From Pseudoselenomonas ruminantium (GTDB taxonomy: Bacteria; Bacillota; Negativicutes; Selenomonadales; Selenomonadaceae): 42,351 nt of DNA. The notes beneath the pieces were generated by a model. It searched no databases, was not told the origin of the DNA, and saw nothing but the letters and a program-made list of their open reading frames with translations. Each line of letters starts with the position of its first letter. Position 1 is the first letter of the stretch. Shown here one piece after another: positions 29,899-35,999 of this stretch. The stretch is from contig DJYL01000019.1 of the NCBI GenBank assembly GCA_002448495.1, positions 1 to 42,351 of the forward strand. Reading direction: 5' to 3'. A program made the position numbers and the translations under genes.

Positions 29899-30506
29899 AA
29901 GTAATCGATATTTCTGCATGGCAGGAAAATGTGGACTGGCAGGCCGTGAAAGATGCCGGTATCGAGGGCGTTATCTTGAAGATTGGCGAACATTCCCACC
30001 TGGATGATATGTTTGTGGATCATATCAATAAGGCTGTGGAAAATGGTTTGCAATTTGGCGTTTATTATTTTGCCCACGCTTGCACCTATGATGAGGCGGT
30101 GGCTGAGGCTGATCAGGTGGCTGCATGGCTGAAGGAATATCTGAGGGGCGAAACGCCGCCACTGGGTATTTGGTATGATGCAGAATCTAAGCGTATGCTT
30201 AGCGGTGATGTGACCGAGTGCTGCCGTGCCTTTATCAACCGACTCACCGATTACGGACACCAGTACAATGGCGTATATGCGTCATGGAGCTGGTTAAGTG
30301 CCGAAAGTTCGCATTATATTCGTATCGAAGATTTGCCGGATTATGTACCGTACTGGGTGGCCAACTATGGACAGGGCAACAAATTTGAAACGGCTTGCAA
30401 GGATTACCTCAAAGAGGAATACCCGGACAACATTATCCGTATGCACCAATTTACGGATAACCTGGACGGATTTGGCTATGATGCCAACATTTATTATGAG
30501 GATTAA
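29895..30506 (+). CDS. endolysin, GH25 muramidase
   Basis: A 203-residue glycoside hydrolase family 25 lysozyme that cleaves the glycan strands of peptidoglycan. D5 (VIDISAWQ) and the DxE pair D95/E97 (GIWYDAES) are the family's active-site residues, and YGVYYFAHA-like and GVYASWSWL strands match the barrel. There is no cell-wall binding domain and no signal peptide, so it needs a holin to reach the wall. Start ATG 29895 overlaps the previous stop. Confidence 0.92.
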   Translation: MKVIDISAWQENVDWQAVKDAGIEGVILKIGEHSHLDDMFVDHINKAVENGLQFGVYYFAHACTYDEAVAEADQVAAWLKEYLRGETPPLGIWYDAESKRMLSGDVTECCRAFINRLTDYGHQYNGVYASWSWLSAESSHYIRIEDLPDYVPYWVANYGQGNKFETACKDYLKEEYPDNIIRMHQFTDNLDGFGYDANIYYED

Positions 30507-30519
30507 GGGAGGAAACGCA

Positions 30520-30798
30520 ATGAGCAAGTGGACGGATTTACGGGACACGGTTGTGGATGCGCTGAAAGCTGACGAAGTGGGCAAGAGTCTCAAAGAGAGA
30601 TTTATCAACTGGCTGACCACGGAGGGCATTGCATTGTTAGAGGCTGCCGCTGATCGCATTATCGATGAGTGCAAAAAGGATGCACCCCAGGAAACTGGAT
30701 GGTGTAAAATCAGGGATGCTTTTGTGGTGCCGGCGGCTATCAATATCGGCCTCTATGTGCTCAAAGTAGTGTTGGAAAAAGCGGCGGCAGAAGGTTGA
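30520..30798 (+). CDS. hypothetical protein at end of lysis cassette
   Basis: A 92-residue helical protein (WTDLRDTVVDALKADEVG, LLEAAADRIIDECKKD) with a hydrophobic C-terminal segment (AINIGLYVLKVVLEKAAA). ATG 30520 follows AAGGGAGG. It is the last rightward gene before the integrase. It might be a lysis accessory protein; no family is recognised. Confidence 0.6.
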   Translation: MSKWTDLRDTVVDALKADEVGKSLKERFINWLTTEGIALLEAAADRIIDECKKDAPQETGWCKIRDAFVVPAAINIGLYVLKVVLEKAAAEG

Positions 30799-30821
30799 CG
30801 CTGCAAGGGGGATGGCGTTAT

Positions 30822-31060
30822 AATGGTGGCATTGATTTGGCCACCATTTTGGCCACCAAATTAGCAAAAACATACCGAAAACAAAGGTTTTTGAAAATGT
30901 TTGATGGTTGCCGCCCTTTATTCTGCAAGGTTTTACGGATATACAGGAAAATAGAAATGCTGAATAATTCACGCCGGGCATGATGTAATAAGTGGTGAAA
31001 GCCCTTATATATCAAGGCTTTACGGAAAATAAAATAGATTTTGGCCACTTTTTGGCCACA
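30822..31060. other. candidate attP region with repeated arm-type sites
   Basis: This gene-free stretch next to the integrase has four direct copies of TTTGGCCAC, at about 30836, 30848, 31040 and 31050, arranged as two pairs about 180 bases apart. Between them two related 13-mers occur (AAGGTTTTACGGA near 30930 and AAGGCTTTACGGA near 31013). Such paired arm sites around a core are typical of attP for tyrosine integrases. AATGGTGGC at 30822-30830 also pairs with GCCACCATT at 30840-30848 and could terminate the lysis operon. The core crossover site cannot be fixed without host data. Confidence 0.5.
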
Positions 31061-31066
31061 AAAATA

Positions 31067-31097
31067 AGCACCTTCCCATTTTGGGAGGGTGCTTTTG
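31067..31097. terminator. bidirectional terminator between lysis operon and integrase
   Basis: AGCACCTTCCCA at 31067-31078 pairs with TGGGAGGGTGCT at 31082-31093 (one wobble). T-rich sequence follows on both strands (TTTTGCTAT on plus, TTATTTTTGTGG on minus), so it can end both the rightward lysis transcript and the leftward integrase transcript. Confidence 0.75.
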
Positions 31098-31113
31098 CTA
31101 TATATGGAGAAAT

Positions 31114-31129
31114 CCGCAACCGGGTGCGG
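31114..31129. repeat. iterated palindrome, copy 5 (beside integrase stop)
   Basis: CCGCAACCGGGTGCGG, one mismatch from perfect, lies immediately past the integrase stop codon at 31131. It is intergenic, like copy 1. Confidence 0.6.
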
Positions 31130-31130
31130 T

Positions 31131-32312
31131 TTAGTTTTGTGAGGGAATGGACTGCATGAGGTTGGTGAATAGGCGGCAAGCCTCTTTCTTGCGGTGCTGG
31201 GTAACATGGAGATATACCTTTTTAGTCGTTTCGTCGTCTGTTTGGCCCACCCTGTCCATGATTTCATGGAGTGGTACACCGGCCTCGGCCAGTAAAGAAA
31301 TATGGGTGTGGCGGAAAACGTGGGGCGTTATCCGCGTATTGATGGGGAGCCGGGCCAAAGCCACCAACCTGTCAATGCGTAATTGCGCGGCTTTTTGTGT
31401 GCGTGGGTAGCCGTGACGGGTGACGGCAGGAAAAATAAAATCATAATCAGAGTGCCAGTTATCGGCCCAACGCATTTTTTCCAGGACATACTCATGCCGC
31501 CAACTCTTTAAGGCGGCGATAACCTCAGCGGGAATATCAATAACCCGGTAGCCGGCTGTGGTTTTGGGCGGGAGTAGGGTGTAATGTTCGGCCCGGTTAT
31601 CCGGGGTATAAAGTGTTTTGGAAATGCTTACCGTGTGTTCTTCCATATCGATATCCTGCCAGGTGAGGGCCAGCAGTTCGCCTATCCTCATTCCTGTATA
31701 GGCCAGCAGCATAAACATGGCATAATCACCGGATAGGCCCTCTTTGCGGGCAAAGGTAAGGAAAGTATACAAGTGTTCCTTTTCAATGTATGGCGGCACC
31801 TTCTCAATTTGCTGTATGCTACGGGACTGCCGCCGGGGTGGTTTAGCATATATAGACGGATCCTCTTTAATAACCCGGTACTGGCAGGCACGCTTAAATA
31901 CCATGCGGGCGGCGGTGTGTGCCCCACTTATCGTATTGGCGGCAAAACCGCTTTTGGTAAGTGTGTCCAAAGCGTCCTGATATATTTTAGGTGTAATGGA
32001 TTGTATGGGGGCATTGCCGATACATTCACACATAAGGGCCAGCTGATGCTTGCGGATGCGTACAGAGCTGATTTTGACATTAAGAGCATAGCTTTGCAAC
32101 CATTCGGCGGCGAAATCCCGGAAAGAAATATCGTTGATGGGGACAAAGGCGTGCCGATCCAGTGCGGTTTGTTCCTCAGCGGCAGCAAGTTGGGCGGCGC
32201 GTTTAGTCTTAAACCCACCGCGCTGGATTTCAATAGGCTTACCAGTTTGTGGATTAGTGCCTGCCTTTATGCGGAAATACCATTTATCCCCGCGTTTGCG
32301 GAACGATGCCAT
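31131..32312 (-). CDS. int: tyrosine integrase
   Basis: A 393-residue phage integrase. Residues 1-60 are the AP2-like arm-binding domain (RGDKWYFRIKAG), about 63-150 the SAM-like core-binding domain, and 175-380 the catalytic domain with R209 (TGMRIGE), K250, H331-x-x-R334 (HVFRHTH) and nucleophile Y367 (KKVYLHV). The usual second His after the LG motif is replaced by Gln (RVGQTDD, Q357), a change seen in some active enzymes. It is transcribed leftward, as is the repressor gene. Confidence 0.95.
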   Translation of the reverse strand: MASFRKRGDKWYFRIKAGTNPQTGKPIEIQRGGFKTKRAAQLAAAEEQTALDRHAFVPINDISFRDFAAEWLQSYALNVKISSVRIRKHQLALMCECIGNAPIQSITPKIYQDALDTLTKSGFAANTISGAHTAARMVFKRACQYRVIKEDPSIYAKPPRRQSRSIQQIEKVPPYIEKEHLYTFLTFARKEGLSGDYAMFMLLAYTGMRIGELLALTWQDIDMEEHTVSISKTLYTPDNRAEHYTLLPPKTTAGYRVIDIPAEVIAALKSWRHEYVLEKMRWADNWHSDYDFIFPAVTRHGYPRTQKAAQLRIDRLVALARLPINTRITPHVFRHTHISLLAEAGVPLHEIMDRVGQTDDETTKKVYLHVTQHRKKEACRLFTNLMQSIPSQN

Positions 32313-32331
32313 AAAATCACAACCTTTCGTA

Positions 32332-32360
32332 TAGACAAAAGGCCCTGAGTAGGTTACTAT
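32332..32360 (+). promoter_or_regulatory. candidate plus-strand promoter in integrase leader
   Basis: TAGACA at 32332-32337 and TACTAT at 32355-32360 are 17 bases apart on the plus strand, opposite to both flanking genes. Neither box is perfect; the case rests on the terminator that follows. Confidence 0.35.
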
Positions 32361-32362
32361 AT

Positions 32363-32437
32363 AGATGTGAGTGCAGTAACCCCTACGGGGGCCTAGCGCG
32401 GAGCCGCCACCTGTTTGCAGCAGGGGCGGCTTTTTTA
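32363..32437 (+). ncRNA. putative antisense RNA opposite the integrase leader
   Basis: Both neighbouring genes run leftward, yet a strong rightward terminator is present. GCCGCC at 32403 and CCTG pair with CAGG and GGCGGC ending at 32430, giving ten pairs with one bulged A, followed by six T. GGTTACT (32353-32359) and AGTAACC (32375-32381) can form another stem upstream. A short RNA of about 70 bases is the simplest explanation; it would be complementary to a repressor-integrase read-through transcript. Confidence 0.45.
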
Positions 32438-33109
32438 TTATAATTTTCGTCTGACTTCAATCACGCGCCCAATAATTTGTATAGGCAAATCATTAACCTC
32501 CTGTGTAGAGTAAAAATGTGGGGTATAAACGGCGGTATTATGCCCTATCAGCGTGATGCCGTCAGCACTTTCCTTGATTTCTTTGGCGGTAGCGTCCTCA
32601 CCGTCCACCAAAACTATGGCAATGTCACCACTATCAACACTGGACTGCTGCCGAACTATCACAGTATCGCCGTCCATTATCGTAGGCTCCATACTACGGC
32701 CCTGAATGCGTAGGGCGAAATAAGAACACCCATCATCTTTGTATGTATCCTCTAAATATTGATAGCCTAATATTTCCTCTACGGCGTTTATGGGTGTGCC
32801 TGCTGCCACATTCCCCAGCACGGGGATTTTATAGCCGGCGTGGATGGATGGAGTAGTGGAGGGGGCGTTTAATTTGACGAGTTGATCTTCCCCAACCATG
32901 TCCATAAGATCGTCAACACTTAGCCCCATAGCCGCGGCAATATTAACATAGGTAGTAATGGATGGAATAATAGGCTTGCCACTTTTCGGGTTTTTATTCT
33001 TTTCCAACATGGATATATACCCTTTGCTTAGCTGACAACGCCTAGAAAATTCGTCCATACTGAGTCCGTGCCTAGTTCTATAATTGTGTACAATATCGCC
33101 TAGTGTCAT
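32438..33109 (-). CDS. CI-like repressor, HTH plus S24 peptidase
   Basis: A 223-residue lysogeny repressor. Residues 4-70 are an XRE helix-turn-helix (LSMDEFSRRCQLSKGYISML). The C-terminal half is a LexA/CI-type self-cleaving domain with cleavage site A103-G104 (NVAAGTP), S139 (GRSMEP) and K176 (DATAKE). DNA damage would trigger self-cleavage and induction of the lytic cycle. It is divergent from the Cro-like gene across an operator region. Confidence 0.93.
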   Translation of the reverse strand: MTLGDIVHNYRTRHGLSMDEFSRRCQLSKGYISMLEKNKNPKSGKPIIPSITTYVNIAAAMGLSVDDLMDMVGEDQLVKLNAPSTTPSIHAGYKIPVLGNVAAGTPINAVEEILGYQYLEDTYKDDGCSYFALRIQGRSMEPTIMDGDTVIVRQQSSVDSGDIAIVLVDGEDATAKEIKESADGITLIGHNTAVYTPHFYSTQEVNDLPIQIIGRVIEVRRKL

Positions 33110-33136
33110 GGCAATACACCCCTTTCATGTAGTTTT

Positions 33137-33165
33137 ATTGTATAGTATAATAAACATTTTTTCAA
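33137..33165 (-). promoter_or_regulatory. leftward repressor promoter (PRM-like) with operator
   Basis: On the minus strand TTGAAA (33165-33160), 17 bases and TACAAT (33142-33137) form a promoter for the repressor gene. The operator-like GTATAGTATAATAAAC at 33140-33155 overlaps it, as expected for autoregulation. Confidence 0.65.
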
Positions 33166-33183
33166 TAAATTTGTTTATTACAC

Positions 33184-33212
33184 TTGACAAATTTTGTTTA
33201 GTATATTAAACT
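33184..33212 (+). promoter_or_regulatory. rightward early promoter (PR-like) with operator
   Basis: TTGACA at 33184-33189 and TAAACT at 33207-33212 are 17 bases apart. The near-palindrome GTTTAGTATATTAAAC at 33196-33211 covers the spacer and -10 box, so a bound repressor or Cro would block the promoter. Confidence 0.65.
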
Positions 33213-33241
33213 ACAAACAAACACAGGGAGGAGGTTATAAC

Positions 33242-33442
33242 GTGGGTTTTAGAAACAAGCTCAAAGAGTATAGGAAAAAATGCGGCATGACCCAAAAGGA
33301 TTTGGCGACAAAGTCAAAAGTAAGTAGGGCGACGATTGCAGGGCTTGAAAGCGGGGCGATATCTGTTACTACTACTGACACGTTACTGAAATTATCGAGG
33401 GCATTGCAGGCGCCGGTAACCAGTATTTTTTTTACAAAATAA
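33242..33442 (+). CDS. Cro-like XRE regulator
   Basis: A 66-residue single-domain helix-turn-helix protein (CGMTQKDLATKSKVSRATIA, then LLKLSRALQAPVTSIF). It is the first rightward early gene and is divergent from the repressor, the standard position for Cro. Start GTG 33242 has GGAGGAGG eight bases upstream. Confidence 0.85.
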   Translation: MGFRNKLKEYRKKCGMTQKDLATKSKVSRATIAGLESGAISVTTTDTLLKLSRALQAPVTSIFFTK

Positions 33443-33458
33443 GTTTAATACATTAAAC
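33443..33458. promoter_or_regulatory. third operator-like site after cro
   Basis: GTTTAATACATTAAAC is a perfect inverted repeat (seven-base arms, two-base spacer) that matches the sites at 33140 and 33196. It lies immediately after the cro stop codon and may be an extra binding site for the repressor or Cro. Confidence 0.6.
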
Positions 33459-33473
33459 AAGAGAAAAATTTTT

Positions 33474-33516
33474 ACTTTGCTTAGCAGCAAAGTATACCAC
33501 ACTCTATATAGAGTGT
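33474..33516. promoter_or_regulatory. hairpin and 18-bp perfect palindrome between cro and next gene
   Basis: ACTTTGCT/AGCAAAGT (33474-33493) forms an eight-pair hairpin, and ACACTCTATATAGAGTGT at 33499-33516 is an 18-base perfect palindrome. On the minus strand CCGACA and TGGTATACT flank that palindrome with 17-base spacing, so it may be an operator in a leftward promoter; on the plus strand it lies just before the ribosome site of the next gene. Confidence 0.5.
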
Positions 33517-33534
33517 CGGAAAGGAGAGGAAAGC

Positions 33535-33783
33535 ATGAAGCATATTGATGGTTTTGGTGTGAACATAAAGGAGTTTGAAAAGTTCATGCTAATGAAGCAA
33601 TGGTTTAGCCGGTGCATGGAAAAGGCAGCTAAAACGGAAAAGCCGTTTAGGGCGATACTGGAGTACAACCCCAAACGGCGGCACATGGCGATTTTTTCTG
33701 TCGAGGAAATCAACGAGGATGGACATACGGACGAACTGGGCAAGAGTCAGGGATATGATAACGCTGCCGAAGTTCATTCATAG
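33535..33783 (+). CDS. early hypothetical protein
   Basis: An 82-residue charged protein (NIKEFEKFMLMKQWFSRCME, FRAILEYNPKRRHMAIF) with a good GGAAAGGAGAGG ribosome site. No domain is recognised. Its last 74 bases overlap a gene on the other strand, so the two transcripts are complementary at their 3' ends. Confidence 0.6.
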   Translation: MKHIDGFGVNIKEFEKFMLMKQWFSRCMEKAAKTEKPFRAILEYNPKRRHMAIFSVEEINEDGHTDELGKSQGYDNAAEVHS

Positions 33784-33937
33784 ATGGTTCGCCATAAGGT
33801 AGGAAATGGAAAGCATTGAAATGCCAACCTAGAGCAGCCTCCTTAAAGTTGAAAGCAGATTTCTCTAAAACATCATAGAGGGCCTGCTTTTCATTGGCAG
33901 AAAGGCTGCTAACGTCTATTTCATAAAAAGTACCCAT
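33710..33937 (-). CDS. 75-residue minus-strand protein in early region
   Basis: A leftward gene in a rightward operon. The protein starts MGTFYEIDVSSLSANEKQAL and ends with a Pro/Arg-rich tail (CPVRPYVHPR). GGAGGTG lies six bases before ATG 33937, and an extended -10 promoter (TGCTATACT) overlapping a 17-base palindrome lies further upstream. The first part of the leader is shared with another minus-strand gene at 34595. No family is recognised. It ends inside the oppositely oriented gene at 33535. Confidence 0.6.
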   Translation of the reverse strand: MGTFYEIDVSSLSANEKQALYDVLEKSAFNFKEAALGWHFNAFHFLPYGEPSMNELRQRYHIPDSCPVRPYVHPR

Positions 33938-33956
33938 ACAAAACACCTCCAGTTTA

Positions 33957-33988
33957 GGAGGTTCGCCAGCAGGGGCAAAGTTCCTGCC
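33957..33988 (-). repeat. duplicated leader element, copy A
   Basis: Read on the minus strand: GGCAGGAACT, a variable loop, CCTGCTGGCGAA, then CCTCC. GGCAGG and CCTGCT can pair, and the trailing ACCTCC can pair with the GGAGGT ribosome site of the gene at 33937. Copy B at 34783-34816 has the same order. Confidence 0.6.
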
Positions 33989-33989
33989 A

Positions 33990-34014
33990 AGTATAGCATA
34001 TTCATTATGAATAT
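33990..34014 (-). promoter_or_regulatory. minus-strand promoter with palindromic operator
   Basis: TATACT (33995-33990 on the minus strand) with TGC before it is an extended -10 box. Directly upstream lies ATATTCATTATGAATAT (33998-34014), an inverted repeat with eight-base arms, placed where a repressor would block polymerase. Confidence 0.55.
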
Positions 34015-34051
34015 GGCGAAAGTTAGCAACGTATAGCGGAGGGGGAAAAAC

Positions 34052-34249
34052 ATGAGAATAATCATTGAAGGAAAGCCGGAAGAGATTGCCACGGCAATTA
34101 CAGGGATGCAGACGGCAACAACATTTCAAATGCAGGCTATGATTGGCCAGCTTGAGGCCGAGCGGTTCAGCAACGCTATGAAGTCGGTAAGCAACATTTT
34201 CAATATCAAAAAGAATAAGGAGGCTGAGGGAGGACACCATGAAAGTTGA
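34052..34249 (+). CDS. small early hypothetical protein
   Basis: A 65-residue protein with a beta-strand start (MRIIIEGKPEEIATAITGMQ) and a helical middle. The RBS is GGAGGGGG. It overlaps the next gene by 11 bases. Nothing in the sequence points to a known family. Confidence 0.55.
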   Translation: MRIIIEGKPEEIATAITGMQTATTFQMQAMIGQLEAERFSNAMKSVSNIFNIKKNKEAEGGHHES

Positions 34250-34403
34250 AATTATCACCACAGTACACAGTGCCCAAGAAATTGAGGACAGACTCAAAGA
34301 GATTGCGGGCGTAAAAAACAGGTGCAACCACCTGGGCAGTGATTACACCGTGAAAATCAGATATGAGCAGACACGCGTCAAGGCTTGCGCTCAAGACTCT
34401 TAA
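34239..34403 (+). CDS. small early hypothetical protein
   Basis: A 54-residue protein starting at ATG 34239 behind GAGGGAGG: MKVEIITTVHSAQEIEDRLK, then a strand-rich basic end (YTVKIRYEQTRVK). The pattern strand-helix-strand suggests a tiny alpha/beta fold. Family unknown. Confidence 0.5.
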   Translation: MKVEIITTVHSAQEIEDRLKEIAGVKNRCNHLGSDYTVKIRYEQTRVKACAQDS

Positions 34404-34424
34404 ATGCCTTAAGGAGAAGAGCAG

Positions 34425-34598
34425 ATGAGAAACTACGACATTATGATTAAAATCCCGGAGGGGCGTATCAAGGAAATCATGGACAAAATGAACAAGGCAC
34501 AGGAAACCATTTATGAGTGCTACAATGAGCTGATTTCTTTGGGCGTGGTAACGATTGAAAAGGCACCGTCCAATAAAGACGATGCCCCGAGGGATTAA
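34425..34598 (+). CDS. small early hypothetical protein
   Basis: A 57-residue protein starting at ATG 34425 behind AAGGAGAAGAG (MRNYDIMIKIPEGRIKEIMD, then an amphipathic helix). Its stop codon overlaps the stop of the minus-strand gene at 34595, so the two genes are convergent with a four-base overlap. No family recognised. Confidence 0.5.
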   Translation: MRNYDIMIKIPEGRIKEIMDKMNKAQETIYECYNELISLGVVTIEKAPSNKDDAPRD

Positions 34599-34765
34599 TG
34601 ACCCTTTTCGATTTCATCAATAAACTGATTCAAGACGGTGGCAGTCCTATCAATTAGTTTATTGATGTCACCGATGGTAGCAGGTGATTGCCTGTTACTG
34701 TCAGATGGGCGGGCTTGATGAACAAAGGTATTCACCGCCTGCCGCAATTTGTCGGTATCTATCAT
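34595..34765 (-). CDS. 56-residue minus-strand protein in early region
   Basis: A second leftward gene set into the rightward early operon. The protein is helical (MIDTDKLRQAVNTFVHQAR, then IDRTATVLNQFIDEIEKGH). GGAAGGTG lies before ATG 34765, and upstream comes copy B of the leader element shared with the gene at 33710. The ribosome site can pair with the ACCTCCCC of that element. Family unknown. Confidence 0.55.
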   Translation of the reverse strand: MIDTDKLRQAVNTFVHQARPSDSNRQSPATIGDINKLIDRTATVLNQFIDEIEKGH

Positions 34766-34782
34766 AATATCACCTTCCAAGG

Positions 34783-34816
34783 GGAGGTATTCGACAGCAG
34801 GCAGTGAGTTCCTGCC
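34783..34816 (-). repeat. duplicated leader element, copy B
   Basis: Minus strand: GGCAGGAACT, loop, CCTGCTGTCGAAT, ACCTCC. It matches copy A at 33957-33988 except in the loop and two single-base differences. It also lies 15 bases before the rightward gene at 34832, so action on that gene cannot be excluded. Confidence 0.6.
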
Positions 34817-34831
34817 GGAAAGGAGGTTGTA

Positions 34832-35236
34832 ATGAACGGAACATATAAGGATTTGGCCTTACTGTTAGAGCAGGCGGCGGAGTTGGTGCGGCGGCAGGCT
34901 GAGGAAAATGAGGCCCTACGACTCAAAGAGCAAGAGCACGAGCAGGCCCGCCGTAAATATGGTATGCTGGCAGATTTGCCGGACGTGTTAACAGCTAAAG
35001 AAATAGCAGCTTTTCTGAGGATAAACCAAAACACTGTATACGAAATGTTCAAGGCCGGAAAAATCAAGAGCTTTGGCGGTGGTGCAAATGGCAAATCTAT
35101 CCGCTGCATGAAGGTAGATTTTATTGAATGGCTGGATAGAGAGCGCAACCAGTCCCCACAGGAAGAAAATAACCCCGATAACTACGAAATGCCCAAGTTG
35201 ATAACCAAGGGGGCAAGGCGGCTGCAAGTTGTATAA
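34832..35236 (+). CDS. excisionase-type helix-turn-helix protein
   Basis: A 134-residue protein. Residues 8-45 form a charged coiled coil (LLLEQAAELVRRQAEENEAL). Residues about 52-105 are a MerR/excisionase-like winged helix (VLTAKEIAAFLRINQNTVYE, AGKIKSFGGG, DFIEWLDRE). It could be the excision factor for the integrase or a general early regulator. The RBS AAAGGAGG is eight bases upstream. Confidence 0.75.
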   Translation: MNGTYKDLALLLEQAAELVRRQAEENEALRLKEQEHEQARRKYGMLADLPDVLTAKEIAAFLRINQNTVYEMFKAGKIKSFGGGANGKSIRCMKVDFIEWLDRERNQSPQEENNPDNYEMPKLITKGARRLQVV

Positions 35237-35250
35237 GGGAGGTAAAGGCT

Positions 35251-35505
35251 ATGGCTATGGAAACTTTACACAAGGCATATTTCTTCAAGACTGAGCAGGA
35301 CAAGAGCTTAAACCGAGCATTTATTTTGTACTGGACGGTGGATAAAGAAAAAGATTATGCAGCTTTTTCCATTGAACCGCCCAACGTAGATGATGAGGGC
35401 GCAATAATAATTACAAGATTCGCTTGCGCGGCGGAAGGCGATTTTTCCGACATGGTGCGTATGATGAAGTTGATGATTGACCCTGTGGAGGTGGTGGTGA
35501 AATGA
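35251..35505 (+). CDS. early hypothetical protein
   Basis: An 84-residue beta-rich acidic protein (NRAFILYWTVDKEKDYAAFS, IIITRFACAAEGDFSDM) with AAGGGAGG eight bases before ATG 35251. It overlaps the LysM gene start by four bases. Not recognised. Confidence 0.55.
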   Translation: MAMETLHKAYFFKTEQDKSLNRAFILYWTVDKEKDYAAFSIEPPNVDDEGAIIITRFACAAEGDFSDMVRMMKLMIDPVEVVVK

Positions 35506-35831
35506 AGAAAATAAAATTTCATGCAAGGCGTGGGGCTGCTTGTTTAGTGCTGGCGGCAGCGGCCTTGTTTTTTTGCGGCATGTACGAGGGCGATCAGGTG
35601 TTGGTAGAAACCGTGTATACGGTAAAGGCAGGGGATACTCTTTGGAGTATTGGCGAAAAGCATCTACCCTTAAACACTGGGGGGCGTCGATATTTGCCGG
35701 AGTTCATTCAGGGCATTGAGGAGTTAAATCCCTGGATACGTGAGCAGGGGTACACGATCCACCCCGGCGATAAAGTGCGCGTCAACTACTGGGTGAAGAA
35801 AGCGGAGGATGGGCAGCATGGTAGACATTGA
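35502..35831 (+). CDS. membrane-anchored LysM protein, YneA-like
   Basis: A 109-residue protein with a positively charged N-terminus, one membrane segment (AACLVLAAAALFFCGMY) and an outer LysM domain (VYTVKAGDTLWSIGEKHLP ... INPWIREQG-like ... IHPGDKVRVNYW). The layout of short anchor plus single LysM is that of YneA, the SOS cell-division suppressor of Firmicutes. In an early operon it could hold up host division or act at the wall. The similarity is of architecture; function is inferred. Confidence 0.7.
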   Translation: MKKIKFHARRGAACLVLAAAALFFCGMYEGDQVLVETVYTVKAGDTLWSIGEKHLPLNTGGRRYLPEFIQGIEELNPWIREQGYTIHPGDKVRVNYWVKKAEDGQHGRH

Positions 35832-35985
35832 TGAATGTAAGGAAGTTTTGGAGCTTGCCATTGGAGAAGTGGAGGCAGTTATTCCGAGCGAAATTTTAGA
35901 GTCCACGATAAAACACCTGGAGGATTACCAAAAGTTGAAGTACGAAAAAAGCTGGGCCGATTTCCCGGAAGCTATGGGGAGATAA
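35818..35985 (+). CDS. small acidic early protein
   Basis: A 55-residue, mostly helical acidic protein (MVDIDECKEVLELAIGEVEA) overlapping the end of the LysM gene by 14 bases. No family is recognised. Support comes from the GCGGAGG upstream and the tight spacing to the PcfK-like gene. Confidence 0.5.
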   Translation: MVDIDECKEVLELAIGEVEAVIPSEILESTIKHLEDYQKLKYEKSWADFPEAMGR

Positions 35986-35999
35986 GGAGGAATGTGGCT

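Noticed and set aside
31928..32348. Plus- and minus-strand frames overlapping the integrase gene
   Set aside because: They conflict with a well-supported integrase and have no RBS or domain.
32361..32371. ATAGATGTGAG as the family 5' block of the hairpin RNAs
   Set aside because: It resembles ATAGAAGTG but falls directly after the -10 box rather than at the start point, so I do not count this RNA in the family.
33446..33520. Fourth member of the hairpin RNA family on the minus strand
   Set aside because: TATATAGAGTGT and ACTTTGCTG resemble parts of the RNA at 41.1 kb, but the order relative to the promoter does not match and the palindrome explains most of the likeness.
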